From contig NC_069659.1 in NCBI RefSeq assembly GCF_027244095.1, forward strand, positions 29,668,501 through 29,732,500: a stretch of 64,000 bases of DNA, in the 5' to 3' direction. The position numbers and the translations under genes are program-made. This stretch comes from Hemicordylus capensis. Taxonomy: Eukaryota; Chordata; Lepidosauria; Squamata; Cordylidae. This document shows, piece after piece, positions 10,266 to 22,246 of the stretch. A model generated the notes under the pieces. The model ran no database searches. It was not told where the DNA came from and saw only the letters and a program-made list of their open reading frames with translations. Position 1 is the first letter of the stretch, and each line of letters starts with the position of its first letter.

Positions 10266-10930
10266 AGGTAATGAATGTAATGGTGTAGGGGGCAATTATT
10301 TTCTAGGGGAAATTGGTGGTGCAATGTTGGGGTGTGGTTGTCTTGAAGATCTTTAACTCAAGAGCTGGAATTCACAGGTTGCCAAGCCCACAAATGCAGC
10401 AGAGACTGGGTGCTGGGGAAATCAAATGTCCAATGACCTTTGATCAGTAAATCATCTAGATCTCTGTTACTAATTGTCGTATAACAACCATGCATAGCAT
10501 GACCTGAGTCCCTCTCCATGCATTCACTCAAGCATTCAAAGGCAGTTCCAGGTTTCAGGAGGCCCTTAACAGACTTCCCTCCATGGGACGTTCCTACCTA
10601 AGTGGGTCTCTGCCACAACTAAACTATGGGCACAGAGGTAATCTCAGACATCAGCAGTGGACCCTTCTGAGGGTCCTGAGCTCTCAGCAGCTGCTCCAAA
10701 ATTCCATCACCTGATGTCAACCTGAACTAACTTAAAGTTAAGAGCAAATCATTTAGTTTTAAATTACATTGAGGCCATGTTCATGGCCATAGTGGCTGGG
10801 GCTCCTATCTGCCTTCCCCCCATGATCAACAGCTCTTTGGGGTTCCACCACCCGCACACCTCATGACCAGTGCAGTGGCAGATGCCCAATCTGGGGTCCT
10901 TCTGCATCCCACAGTTCATCATGTGGGCTT
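10266..10930. other. Unclassified intergenic stretch
   Basis: No gene, RNA or repeat family that I can name. Confidence 0.4.
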
Positions 10931-10934
10931 TAGA

Positions 10935-11312
10935 GAGGCAGCTTGCTGTAATGCCACCGGCTCATCTGGTGGCTACTCAGGGACGGGCCTTCTCTGTTGT
11001 TGCCCCAAGACTTTGGAATGCGCTCCCTAGTGAAATAAGAGCCTCCCCATCTCTGACATCCTTTAAAAAGTCCTTAAAGACACATTTCTTCACCCAGGCT
11101 TTTAACTGATATTGTTTTGATTGTTTTGAACGTTGCTTTTAGAATATCGTTTTAAATTTTTAAATTGTGTTTTAAATTTCTTGCTTTTACATTTTTTGTT
11201 TTTGTTTTTAATTAATGTTTTACTTTTTAATCTTTTTGTAAACCACCCAGAGACCTACTGTAAGTTTTGGGTGGTGTAAAAATATGATCAAACAAACAAA
11301 CAAACAAATAAT
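10935..11312 (+). mobile_element. CR1/L3-type LINE 3' end
   Basis: The C-terminal ORF2 peptide (HLVATQGRAFSVVAPRLWN...) is followed by a T-rich 3' UTR, the terminal block GTAAACCACCCAGAGACC and an (AAAC)n tail. It is a 5'-truncated copy. Confidence 0.85.
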
Positions 11313-12424
11313 GCACCTGGCCACACTGCACCCTGGACTCTATGTCCCTTTTTTCTTCCCCTGGCAGTTGTTTCCAGATTCCCAGCACTGCAGATGACCA
11401 AAAAGGGAGATAGGTCAGACTCCTTTTCCCGCCTACTTCACTCCCCACCCCCACCCCATGTAGTGGATCTAGGCTCCTCGGGTCTGCAGTTGCTGTGTTA
11501 GGAGGCCTCTTTGACATCCAAATAACACAGGCTGCTGGGGTAAACTCTTTCCTACCCAAGCAACCCGTGTCATGTGAACGACCTCAATATCTTCTGGGAC
11601 TTTTGTCCAAGCATAATGGGAAGAGTCATTTGTATGGGATACTCAGAACTCTCTCTTTATATTCCCTGGGGCCTTACCCTCCCTCCTCCACAGAACTACT
11701 ACAGCTCTCAGGACTTGGTGGGTAGCAAGGGGGCCCCTTCCATGTGACAGGGTGAGTCTGTTGCCTCAAGTATGGGTTCAAGGAGGAGTGCAGAGGCCAG
11801 TGAATGCTGGGCCCCTTCCACCACAGATGGAAGGGGCCATCCACTACACCATCCACTACCACCACTCTTCCAAACTTCACTGGGGCATGCTGTTCATTTC
11901 CCCCTCTTTGCCCCACTGAGCTGCACCTCTTCCACTCCTCAAACTGCTCCAGGAACACCACTGCCAGCACTGCTCACTGGTCACGTATCACCGCTGCTGC
12001 CTCGGTAACATGGTCTGAGAATGCTGAGCACCCACCAGCAGATGGGAGGGGCCATGGTATTGTCCTTTGCCTCAGGCAGAAGAATGTCTTGGCCCAGCCC
12101 TGGTGGTGAGAGGACACGACTGCTGAACTCATTTAAAACTTTTTATCAATACCTACATATTTTATTTTTGATATCTGAGAGTTGGCGTGCTCACTGCAAT
12201 CCCAGAAAGTAAAGGCTGGTCATCAATTAAATGGCATTTTAAAATGTTGGCATACAAATGGTGGTTATCAAATAATGGTGGTTATCAAATAAAAGTGGTT
12301 ATCAAATTCTATAACTTCTTAAAACAAACCTAATCCCACATTTTTCCTTAGGGAAATGGAATATTCCTTAGGATATTCCTTAGGACAGGAATATCCTTAG
12401 GGAAATGGGTGTCCCAGAACATCC
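11313..12424. other. Unclassified intergenic stretch with short tandem duplications
   Basis: No gene seen. Short direct repeats occur at about 12250..12305 (GGTGGTTATCAAATAA three times, degenerate) and 12350..12405 (TTCCTTAGGGAAATGG-like units). Confidence 0.5.
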
Positions 12425-13412
12425 CATTTTCTCATGAGAAACCTATACACAGGACAGGAAGCCACAGTCCAGACAGAACATGGCAAAACAGACTGGTTCC
12501 AGATCGGCAATGGAGTAAGACAAGGCTGTATACTTCCTCCTTATTTATTCAACTTATATGCTGAACATATACTGAGAGCAGCTGGATTGGGAGAATACGA
12601 GCGTGGTTTTAAAGCTGGAGGAAGAAGAAAGAAATATCAATAACCTGCGCTACACTGATGACACCTCTCTGATAGCTGAGAATGCAGATGATCTGCAAGC
12701 TCTAGTAATGAAAGTCAAGGAGCACAGTGAAATAATGGGACTATGACTAAATGCAAAGAAGACTAAACTAATGATAACAGGTACAGTAACAAATCTCAGA
12801 ATTGACAATGAAGACATTGAAGTGATGGATGGTTTCTGCCTTTTAGGATCGAACATCAACAGTCAAGGATCCAGCAGTCAAGAAAGATGCCACAGACCAG
12901 CACTTGGTAGGGCTGCAATGAAGGCTATGGAAAGGATATTTAGATGCCGTGACATGTCTATACCTTCAAAGATTAGAATCGTTTGGACAATAGCTTTTCC
13001 CATGGCACTCTATGGATGTGAAATCTGGACCTTGAAGGAGAAAGATAGAAAAAATATTGACACTTTTGAACTTTGGTGCTGGAGAAGACTTTTGAGGATA
13101 CCATGGACAGGCAGGAAAACAAACAAATGGATTAGAACAAATCAATACAGAATTTTCACTCGAGGCACAAATAACTTCGGACACATTATACGAAAAACCA
13201 GCTACCTTGAGAAGTCCATAATGCTGGGAAAGGTTGAAGGAAAGAGGATGACCAGCAGCAAGGTGGATGAACTCAATGACTAAAGCAGTGAATGCACCAC
13301 TGAGAGACCTTAAAGGCCAAGTTGAAGACCAATCATCCTGGAGAGAATCTATCTATGTGGTTGCTAAGAGTTGACACCCACTTGACGGCACTTAATCAAT
13401 CAATCAATCAAT
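12425..13412 (+). mobile_element. BovB/RTE LINE, 3' part
   Basis: Pieces of the RT and C-terminal region are visible: GVRQGCILPPYLFNLYAEHI, a YTDDTSLIAEN (normally YADD) box, KKTKLMITG, and IVWTIAFPMALYGCEIWTLKEKDRK...WCWRRLLRIPW. The 3' end reads AGAGTTGACACCCACTTGACGG and runs into (AATC)n. It is 5'-truncated and interrupted by stops and frameshifts (for example TAA at 12641..12643 and a TGA at 12744..12746). The 3' end resembles the Sauria SINE tail in this window. Confidence 0.85.
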
Positions 13413-13442
13413 CCCATATTTTACATATGGAGTTGAGATCTC

Positions 13443-13667
13443 AGGTCTAGGAATGGAGAGTGTGGTGTAATGATTAGAGTGTTGGACTAGGACTAGCTAA
13501 ACCTGAGTTTAAATTCCCATGCAGCTATGTTACGTACTAGGTAACTCCGGGCCAGTTACGTATCTCTCAGCCTTACCTACCTCACAGGGTTGTTGTGAGG
13601 ATAAACATATCCATGTACACCGCTCTGGGCTCCTTTCAGGAGGAGTGGGGTATAAATTTAAAAATAA
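13443..13667 (+). mobile_element. tRNA-derived SINE
   Basis: Head GTGTGGTGTAATGATTAGAG, B-box GAGTTTAAATTCCC and the shared 3' block TACACCGCTCTGGGCTCCTT, ending in AAAATAAAAT. Same family as 3740..3985. Confidence 0.85.
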
Positions 13668-14439
13668 AATAAAAATAAAATTTGCTTCTTATGATATTGA
13701 ATTTTTTCAAAATAAATTGCTGAGAATTTCAGGTACCATGCCTCCTCTTTACAATCTGAGTCTGATATACTGCCTTTTAAATGGAACATCACAATCAGAC
13801 CATTATATTTTGGGCTAAGAGCTGTCAATTCCAAATTTTCAGTTGTGCAAATTGTGTCTCTCAGAACAAATGTGGGATGGCACCTTAAAATACCCCAGCA
13901 AGAATCAAAAGAACCGCCCACCAAACTATCCACTGACCAAATGATGAAAGAACAAGCTATAGTGGAAAATATATTCAATCTAAAACAAGACAAAACAATG
14001 GGAATAATATCAAAGAAACTATTATATGGTATGGGAGGAATAATAAAGTCCATAATATGCAGATTAGTATGATGTATAAATGAATGAGTCCACACAACAG
14101 TGACCTGGAAAACCTCTGTTTCGAAATATATCTTTTTCAAGTGGAAGTTTGTCTTGGAAAAATGACACTGGTCCACATGCTTCAATGTCCAAATCTTCTG
14201 AGAGATATAAAATTCATTTATTATAGAAGTTTCAATCATGTTTCAAAGAGTATGCCTATCCAACATATCCCCACTGTGTGTATAACATGCACAATTATAA
14301 AAAAGCGAAGGTTTGTGGAAAACTTACAATATATAACACTGTTTGTGTTACAAACTGTTTGGTGGGGGATCTTTTTGCTTCTTGCTGGTGTGTTTTCATA
14401 CAGTATGTATGTACTTATTTAGTGACTTACTTACTAACT
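13668..14439. other. AT-rich unclassified stretch
   Basis: No gene recognised; frames are short. Confidence 0.4.
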
Positions 14440-14590
14440 AACTTATTACATTTATATCCTGCTCTTCCTCCAAGGAGCTCAGAGTACATGCTTATTTTTA
14501 TCCTCACAACAACACTGTGAGGTAAGTTAGGCTGAGAGATACATGACTGTCTCAGAGTCACCCAGTGAGTTTCAGGGTTGAATGGGGATT
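14440..14590 (-). mobile_element. tRNA-derived SINE, truncated
   Basis: Matches the body and 3' part of the family (TTATATCCTGCTCTTCCTCC); the tRNA head is missing. Confidence 0.8.
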
Positions 14591-14912
14591 CAGTATTTTT
14601 GTTTATCTTCACTTTAAAATACCCACCATGGATTCAAACATTTGCTCATCAAATTCAGCATCTTGGTTTTCCCCTGGAGTATTTTCTCTCCTTGAACAAT
14701 TTGTCTACTAAATAAATATTTAAATGGAGGGTGTGTGATATATCCATCCAAGTTGATCTGTATGCTCTTGCTAGCAATACAATTTCTCCATAGTCTGCTA
14801 TGATAAAATACAAATGGGAATGTGAACAATATCTAAAAAAATTTCTAGTGGAACTCTCAGAAATGCTCTGACCAAGCTAAGCATGCAAGAAATGCTATTT
14901 GTTGTTTTAGAT

Positions 14913-15048
14913 CAGGGCTACTCAGCTTCAGCCCTCCTGCAGATGTCGGCCCATAACTCCCATAATCCCTTGCTATTGACCACTGAGGCTAGGGATTATG
15001 GGAGTTATAGCCCCCAAACAGCTGGGGAGCCAAAGTTGAGCAGGCCTG
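14913..15048. mobile_element. Short hAT-type MITE with 8-bp target duplication
   Basis: Terminal inverted repeats of about 25 bp begin CAGGGCTACTCAGC on one strand and CAGGCCTGCTCAAC on the other. An inner perfect 18-bp inverted repeat is ATAACTCCCATAATCCCT. The flanks TTTTAGAT (14905..14912) and TTTTAAAT (15049..15056) form an 8-bp duplication with one mismatch. No coding capacity. Confidence 0.8.
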
Positions 15049-15056
15049 TTTTAAAT

Positions 15057-15489
15057 GGCCAATTCACAAAAGTCCTGAATGATTCTTGCCTCTGTTGCTG
15101 TGCCAATGGTGCTGTAGATTACCTCTTTCACTGCATCATTTCCTCATCAGCTCATTCAAATTTTTTAGATTTCCTTTTATAGGGGAAAACCTACTGGTCT
15201 GGTCTACAGAAGAATGACCTTATCCTGCCTCTCGTGATAAGGCAACTCAATGGATGTTGGCAGGCTTTGCAATGCAAGGTAACACCAGCATGGTAACACC
15301 ACTATCAGCCCTTGAAGATATGTTGTGCTAAGTTTAAATAGGCCCAGTTACTCTCCACATGATAAATACAATGTATTCACCACTTTAAAAGGTGTATTTT
15401 TGTTGCAATTTGTGATTGTTTAGCAAAGCACTAGGAGGAAGCTGCCCATTTCAGTTATAAAGTAGTGCAGAGCCTTATTGTTGCAGTTA
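15057..15489. other. Unclassified intergenic stretch
   Basis: Nothing recognisable seen. Confidence 0.4.
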
Positions 15490-15934
15490 GTCAAGAAAAA
15501 TCCTGGAGATTGTAGGAGATTGCATTTTTGAAAATGCAAAAAATGGAAAAAAATCTGCAAAAAAAAAAAAACTTAATATTGCATTAGTGTCTGATTGCTT
15601 TTGGGTTTGGTGGTTGATAGGCACCCCTGGGTGCTCTGCATAGGGAATAATGGGCCGGTCTGAGTCCCCATTATACCCTATTGGGAAAAAATCGCAGGAG
15701 TATCTGATAGGTTTGGGGTTTGGGTGGTAGTTGGCACTCATGGGTGCCTACCACCCCAACCCACTTTTGGAGGCTCAAACCTTCAAACCAGTTTGAACTA
15801 GTTCAAATAGTGTCAGGCTCTCTTTGGTTTGAATTCAGACTGGCATTGACAATTCAATGCCCTGTTCAAACATTTGAACTGAACCAGTTCTAATTCAAAC
15901 CAGTTCGAATTCAAACCTGTTTGCACATTTCTAG
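15490..15934. repeat. One arm of a GGTTCGAA-type foldback element
   Basis: The right end reads TTTGCACATTTCTA and the body is rich in TTCGAAT/GGTTTGAA and TGGCACTCATGGGTGCC-like blocks. It aligns by eye with the arms of the complete element at 61401..62834. A further older piece lies at 50740..51045. Confidence 0.7.
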
Positions 15935-15945
15935 TTCACAGGTTA

Positions 15946-16395
15946 GTCCACTTGCACCTCAAACATTCACCATCTTGAATCGGGGTAGATGACATCATCA
16001 CAAACTATGCAATTGAGGTGTACCTGTGTGTCACTCACTACAACTGTACCAAATTTGGTTAAAATCAAGTAGACAGTCTACAAGTGAACCCACTTGCACC
16101 CCTCAAATGTTCATACATCCACCAACTTGAATTGGGGTGGATGACATCATCACAAACTGCACCATTGAGGCATCCCTATGTGTCCCTACACCTGTAGCAA
16201 ATTTGGTTCAAATTGTTTAGGCACTCCTCAAGTTAGCCTACTTGAGCCTCAAATGTTTATGCATCTGAGATCTTGAATTGGGGTAAATGACACCATCACA
16301 AACTACTCTGTTGAGGTGTCCCTATGTGTCCCTACAATTACCTGAGTTGGTTCATATTGGTCTAGGCATTGCGAAGTTGATGGGGGGTGGGGGCA
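15946..16395 (+). repeat. Tandem array, ~135-140 bp unit
   Basis: Three to four degenerate units each contain CATCTTGAATTGGGGT, GATGACATCATCACAAACT, TTGAGGTGTCCCTATGTGTC and AAATTTGGTT. A second array of the same unit is at 29140..29640. It is followed by an (AG)n microsatellite at 16407..16459. Confidence 0.85.
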
Positions 16396-16403
16396 GAGAC
16401 ACT

Positions 16404-16462
<59 letters not shown>

Positions 16463-16469
16463 CCAGGTG

Positions 16470-17249
16470 ATCTCATAAGCCCACTGGAAAGTATGCTAAA
16501 AAGTTGTTTGGTCCCCAAAATAGTCTCTATTCCTCCTAATGCAAAAAAAGTCATTTGGTACCCATAATAGTTGCATATCCTCTATAAAAATCCCTAGTTG
16601 GCAATCCGTGTCTGTGTGTTTTGTGTCCTTTGCTGCTTTGTTTATGACCTATGTTTGTAACAAGAAAGGCATTTACTTAATTACTTAAGTCTGTGGTATA
16701 GATCTGCTCTAAACCAAAGTGCACAGTGCTGGTCTTATACATTTAGACACCTGAAGTTAAAAATTTTTTTTAAAAAGCTGAAGCAATGCCCTTGGTCTTA
16801 AAGCAGCCTCCACCCCACACAATCTAGTGGGTTTTGTTTTTGCTTTTTAATCTTGGAGGCTCTTAAGATGTGGGACTGGAAAAGTTATAGAACAAAGTAG
16901 GTCCTCCATCTGCTCTGCTCAGTAATGGAGCAGTAGTCATCAAAGCTACTTCTCAGGACGGCCATGTCCCATTTTTCTGTCCTACCCACATATCTATTTG
17001 ACTCCTCTGCTCTGTGAGACTTCCAGGCAGGTCTCTGACTGCCATGAGACTGTAAGTAGAATTTGCCTGCCCTGCTCTCAGCAGCTTAGAAAGGGGAGAA
17101 GGGAGGACAAGATTTTAGATCCAGTGAGAATTATACAGGCCTGACTATCAGTTGGGCTTGCATGATAAGGGAAAACCAGGAAAACAATAGTAAACCAAAG
17201 CGAGAGTTCTTTTTTGCTAGAAAAGTGTGTTGAGGTTGTAGTAGAACTG
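16470..17249. other. Unclassified intergenic stretch
   Basis: No gene or known repeat recognised. Confidence 0.4.
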
Positions 17250-18942
17250 TCTGGAAAAACTAAAAACTAACAAATTGGCAGGGCCTGATTGCATCTTTCC
17301 AAGAATCCACAAAGAACTCAAATGTGAAATTGCTGACCTCCCTGCTAAAATATATAACTTATCCCTGCAATCGGGCTCTGAACTGGAAGACTGTATAGTA
17401 GCAAATGTAAGACCAATTTTCAAAAAGGGATCCGGGGGTGATCTGGGAAATTACAGGCTGGTTAGCTTAACATCCGTTCCAGGCAAAATGATGGAAAGAA
17501 TCCTCAAGGATAAAATTGTAAAGTACATAGAAGAACAGACCCTGCTGCGAGAGAAACAGCATGGCTTCTGCAAAGGGAAATCTTGCCTCATAAACCTTTT
17601 GGAGTTCTTTGAGAGTGTCAACAAATGTGTGGATCAAGATTAATCTGTTGACATAGTATACCTGGACTTCCAAAAAGCTTTCGACAAAGTTCCTCATCAA
17701 AGTCTCCTGTGGAAACGTAGCAGTCATGGGAAAAGGGGACAAGTACATGTGTGGATTGCTAACTGGTTGAAAGACAGGAAACGGAGGGTAGGTATAAATG
17801 GAGAGTTTTCACAATGGAAGGAAGTATAAAGTGGGGTCCCCCAAGGATCTGTACTGGGACTGGTGCTTTTTAATTTATTCATAAATGATCTAGAAGTTGT
17901 GTTAAGCAGCAAGGTGGCCAGATTTGCAGATGATACCAAGCACTTTGGGGTAGTGAAATCCAAAACAGGTTTTGAGGAGCTCCGAAAGGATCTCTCCAAA
18001 CTGAGTGAGTGGGCGACAAAGTGGCAAATGCAGTTCAATATTGGCAAGAATAAAGTGATGCACTTCGGGGTGAAGAACGCCAACTTCAAGTATACGCTGA
18101 TGGGATCTGAGCTGTCGGTGACCAGGGGAGGGATCTTGGGGTCGTGGTGGACAGCTCATTGAAAGTGTCGACTCAATGTGTGGCAGCTGTGAAAAAGGCC
18201 AATTCCATGCTTGGGCTCATTAGAAATGGTGTTGAAAATAAAACTGCTAAAACTATAATGCCCTTATACAAAACTATAGTGCGGCCACACCTGGAGTACT
18301 GCATGCAATTCTGGTCACCACATCTAAAAAAGGACATTGTAGAACGGGAAAAGGTGCAGAAGAAGGCAACCAAGATGATCAGCGGCCTAGAGCACCTTTC
18401 TTATCAGGCAAGGCTACAACACCTGGGGCTACTTAGTTTAGAAAAAAAGACGACTATGGGGAGACATGATAGAGGTGTATAAAATCATGCATGGTGTGGA
18501 GAAAGTGGATAGAGAGAAATTCTTCTCCCTCTCCCATAACACTAGAACCAGGGGTCATCCCATGAAATTGATTGCCAGGAAATCTAGTACCAACAAATGG
18601 AAGTACTTTTTCACACCATGCATAATCCACTTGTGGAATTCTCTGACACAAGATCTGGTAACAGCCAACAACCTGGATGGCTTTAAGAGTGGTTTGGATA
18701 ACTTCATGGAGGAGAGGTCTATCATCGGCTACTAGTTGGAGCTAAAGGCCACCTCCAGCCTCAAAGGCAGGATGCCTTTGCGGGGGGGGTAACAGCAGGA
18801 GAGAGGGCATGCTCTCAACTCCTGCCTGTGGCTTCCAGCGGCATCTGGTGGGCCACTGTGTGAAACAGGGTGCTGGACTAGATGGGCCTTGGGCCTGATC
18901 CAGCAGGGCTGTTCTTATGTTCTTCTTATGTTCTATGTACCC
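17250..18942 (+). mobile_element. CR1 LINE, 5'-truncated
   Basis: ORF2 blocks in order: AGPDCIFPRIHKELK, NYRLVSLTSVPGKMMERILK, QHGFCKGKSCLINLLEF, VYLDFQKAFDKVPHQ, GSVLG-like, FADDTKHFGV, PLYKTIVRPHLEYCMQFW and a C-terminal FMEERSIIGY. The 3' UTR ends GATGGGCCTTGGGCCTGATC then TTCTTATG repeats, the squamate form of the CR1 3' end. A stop (TAA, 17641..17643) separates VDQD from SVDIVYLDF, and frameshifts follow, so it is dead. Confidence 0.9.
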
Positions 18943-19028
18943 CCATTCCTGCTGTTACATCACTAGATGCAATGGTGGGGCACTGCATTTCAGCGCAACT
19001 GCTGAATAGTACTCTGAGCGGCCGCCAC

Positions 19029-19416
19029 CAGAGATCATCCCATGAAACTGATTGCCGGGAAATTTAGGACCATGAAACAGAAGTATTTCTTCACACAATG
19101 CATAATCAACTTGTAGAATTCTCTGCCACAAGATGTGGTGACAGCCAACAACCTGGAAGGCTTTAAGAGTGGTTTGGATAACTTCATGGAGGAGAGTTCT
19201 ATCAACGGCTACTAGTTGGAGGGCTATAGGCCACCTCCAGCCTCAAAGGCAGGATGCCTCTGAGTACCAGTTGCAAGGGAATAACAGCAGGAGAGAGGGC
19301 ATACTTTCAACTCCTGCCTCTGACTTCCAGTGGCATCTGGTGGGCCAGTGTGTGAAACAGGATGCTGGACTAGATGGGCCTTGGGCCTAAGCCAGCAGGG
19401 CTGTTCTTATGTTCTC
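19029..19416 (+). mobile_element. CR1 LINE 3' end, second copy
   Basis: Repeats the last ~390 bases of the previous CR1 (HPMKLIAGKF-like peptide, then GATGGGCCTTGGGCC and TTCTTATG). Confidence 0.9.
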
Positions 19417-19417
19417 T

Positions 19418-22246
19418 CTGGCCCTATATAAGAACGCTGCCTGTGGCGGCGGGCTCGCCGCCGGCGGGGTTGCTACTGAAGTGGTGACACCAAACGGGGT
19501 CACCCCTTTGGGGGAGCCACTTTGGGGGAGAGCGAGGGCCAGGTCTCTTGGCCTAGGTATTTGTATGTGGGAGGTATTTAATAAAGGGGCTTCTGTTTTA
19601 ATTTGTCCTGGGTGAGGAACTTTTATGTGTCTGGGCTTATTTGGAGATGAGGAGACAGGGGGCATGTCCACTGACTGTGGGGCAGCCATTCCGGTGGTGG
19701 TGGGGAACAGAAGAAGTAACATTGGCAGGTCAGCAGGTTGTTACAGGGGAAGAGAATATAGAAATTTACTAGCTATTTCCCCTTCCAGCTGTCCTGCCAG
19801 CTCTTTGACCTTGGAGAGCAGTGCTGACCACCCATGGAACCCCACCTTGCTCCTCTGTAAAGCCAGGTCGGTCCGGAACAAATCAGAAACCATCCATGAT
19901 TTGATTCTGGTTTAAGGTGCTGACCTGGTATTATTTCAGAGACCTGGTTGGAGGAGGCTGGGGGCACAGTGTGGTCTTGGCTTCTCCCTCCAGGGTACTC
20001 TGTTGAGGAGAGGGTGAGGGACCGGGGGCGGGGAGGTGGAGTGACTGTGGTCTACAAGAATAATATCCTCCTTACCAGGGACCCGGTTAGAGTGTCAGAC
20101 CATATCGAATGTGTGTACTTAAGTCTGGGGACCAGGGATAGACTGGGACTTCTGTTGGTGTACCAATCGCCCCGCTGCTCAACAGAGTCCCTAACTGAGC
20201 TGACGGACTTGGTCTCGGACTTGATGTTGGAGCCGCCCAGGCTTATGGTGCTGGGTGACTTCAATGTTCATTTCCGGACCAATTTGTCCGGGGCGGTTCA
20301 GGAATTCGTAGCGGCTATGATGACTATGGGCCTATCTCAGGTGGTCTCGGGACTGACACACGTTTCAGGTCACATGCTTGATTTGGTCTTTCACTCTGAT
20401 CAGGGTGGTGTTCTGTGGTTGGGGAATCCTGTGATTTCACCATTGTCATGGACGGACCACCATCTGGTTACGGTTGGACTCATAGTCACACCCCACCTTC
20501 GCAGGGGTGAGGGACCTATTAGAATGGTCCGCCCAAGAAGGTTATTGGATCCCATAGGATTTCAAGAAGCCTTGGAGGGATTCGGTGTTGGCTCTGCCGG
20601 CGATCCTGTTGATGTCCTGATGGAGAATTGGAACAACAAACTCACCGGGGCGGTAGACATGATCGCTCCTAAGCGTCCTCTCCGACCCGCTTCAAAACTG
20701 GCCCCTTGGTATACAGAAGAACTACGGGGGCTGAAGCGGCGAGGTAGATGACTAGAGCGCAGGTGGAGAAGGACTCGGCTTGAATCTGACAGATAGCAAC
20801 ATAGAGCTCATTTGAAGACCTATGCTCAGGCGATACGTGCGGCAAAGAAGCAATTCTTTTCTGCCCGTATTGCATCCGCAAGTTCACGTCCGGCGGAGTT
20901 GTTCAGGGTTGTGAGAGGGCTAGTATGTGCCCCTCCTCCCTTGAATCAGAATTTGGAACCATCTATTACCCACTGTGATGTGTTTAATGAATTCTTTGAG
21001 AAAAATATCTCATATTCGGGCCGACTTGGATTTTGTCTCCAAACTTACTTCAGTATCTGATGCGGAGGTATCCAGTGACTCCTCTTATGTGGTTAGGCTG
21101 GATCAGTTCCAGTTTGTGACTTCTGAGGATGTGGACAAGCTGATTGGAACAGTGCAGCCCACCACCTGTCCTCTTGACCTTTGCCCGACATAGCTTGTTC
21201 AATCTAGCAGGTAGGTTGTTGTAGAAGGCCTGATAGAGATGATAAATGCATCTCTGAGGGAAGGCAGGATGCCTCCTAATCTTAACGGGGCAATTATTAG
21301 ACCACGTCTAAAGAAGCCTTCCTTGGATCCCTCGGAGCTGAGTAACTACAGGCCTGTCTCCAACCTTCTGTGGCTGGACAAGGTAACTGAGAGGTTGGTG
21401 GCCTCCCAGCTCCAGACAGTCTTGGAGGAAACGGATTATCTAGACCCCTTTCAAACTGGCTTTTGAGCTGGCTATGAGGTGCAGACTGCCTTTGTCGGCC
21501 TGATGGATGATCTCCAACTGGCAATTGACAGAGGAAGTATGACTCTGTTGGTCCTTTTGGATCTCTCAGTGGCTTTCGATATTATCGACCATAGTATCCT
21601 TTTGGAGCGTCTGAGGGGTTGGGGGTGGGAGGCACTGCTTTGGGGTGGTTCCACTCCTACTTCTCAGGCAGGTTCCAGATGGTGTCCCTTGGAGACTGTT
21701 GTTCTTCAAAATCTGAACTTTTGTATGGTGTCCCTCAGGGCTCCATATAGTCTCCGATGTTGTTTAACATCTACATGAAATCGCTGGGAGAGATCATCAG
21801 GAGATTTGGTGCAGGGTGCTATCAGTATGCTGATGACACCCAAATCTATTTCTCCATGTCAGCATCATTGGGAGAGGGCATAACCTCCCTAAATGCCTGC
21901 CTGGAGGCAGTAACGGGCTGGACGAGGGATAACAAACTGAGACTGAATCCAGATAAGATGGAGGTACTCATTGTGCAGGGTCGGAACTCGAGAGACAATC
22001 TTGATCTACCTGTTCTGGATGGGGTTACACTTCCACAAAAGGAACAGGTAAGCAGTCTAGGGGTGCTTCTGGATCCAAGTCTCTCCTTGGTGTCCCAGGT
22101 TGAGATAATGGCCAGAAGTGCCTTCTATCAGCTTTGGCTGATACGCCAGCTGCGTCAATTTCTTGAGTTGGACGACCTCAAAAGAGTGGTACTTCGGCTG
22201 GTAACCTCCAGACAGGATTACTGCAATGCGCTCTATGTGGGGCTGC
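19418..22246 (+). mobile_element. CR1/L3-type LINE with 5' UTR, outer copy (5' portion)
   Basis: A 5' UTR starting CCCTATATAAGAACGCTGCC matches that of the copy at 34741. The APE endonuclease (19948..20751) shows VLGDFNVHF and SWTDHHLVTVGL. RT blocks include NYRPVSNLLWL, a DLSVAFDIIDH block, [12 protein letters not shown] and [15 protein letters not shown]. Stops and frameshifts interrupt the RT (for example TGA at 21464..21466). The copy is split by an inverted LINE at 22247..24522 and continues at 24523. Confidence 0.9.

Noticed and set aside
15946-16395. CRISPR-like or satellite array
   Set aside because: Units of ~135 bases are degenerate without constant repeats and spacers, and the DNA is vertebrate; it is a degenerate tandem repeat.
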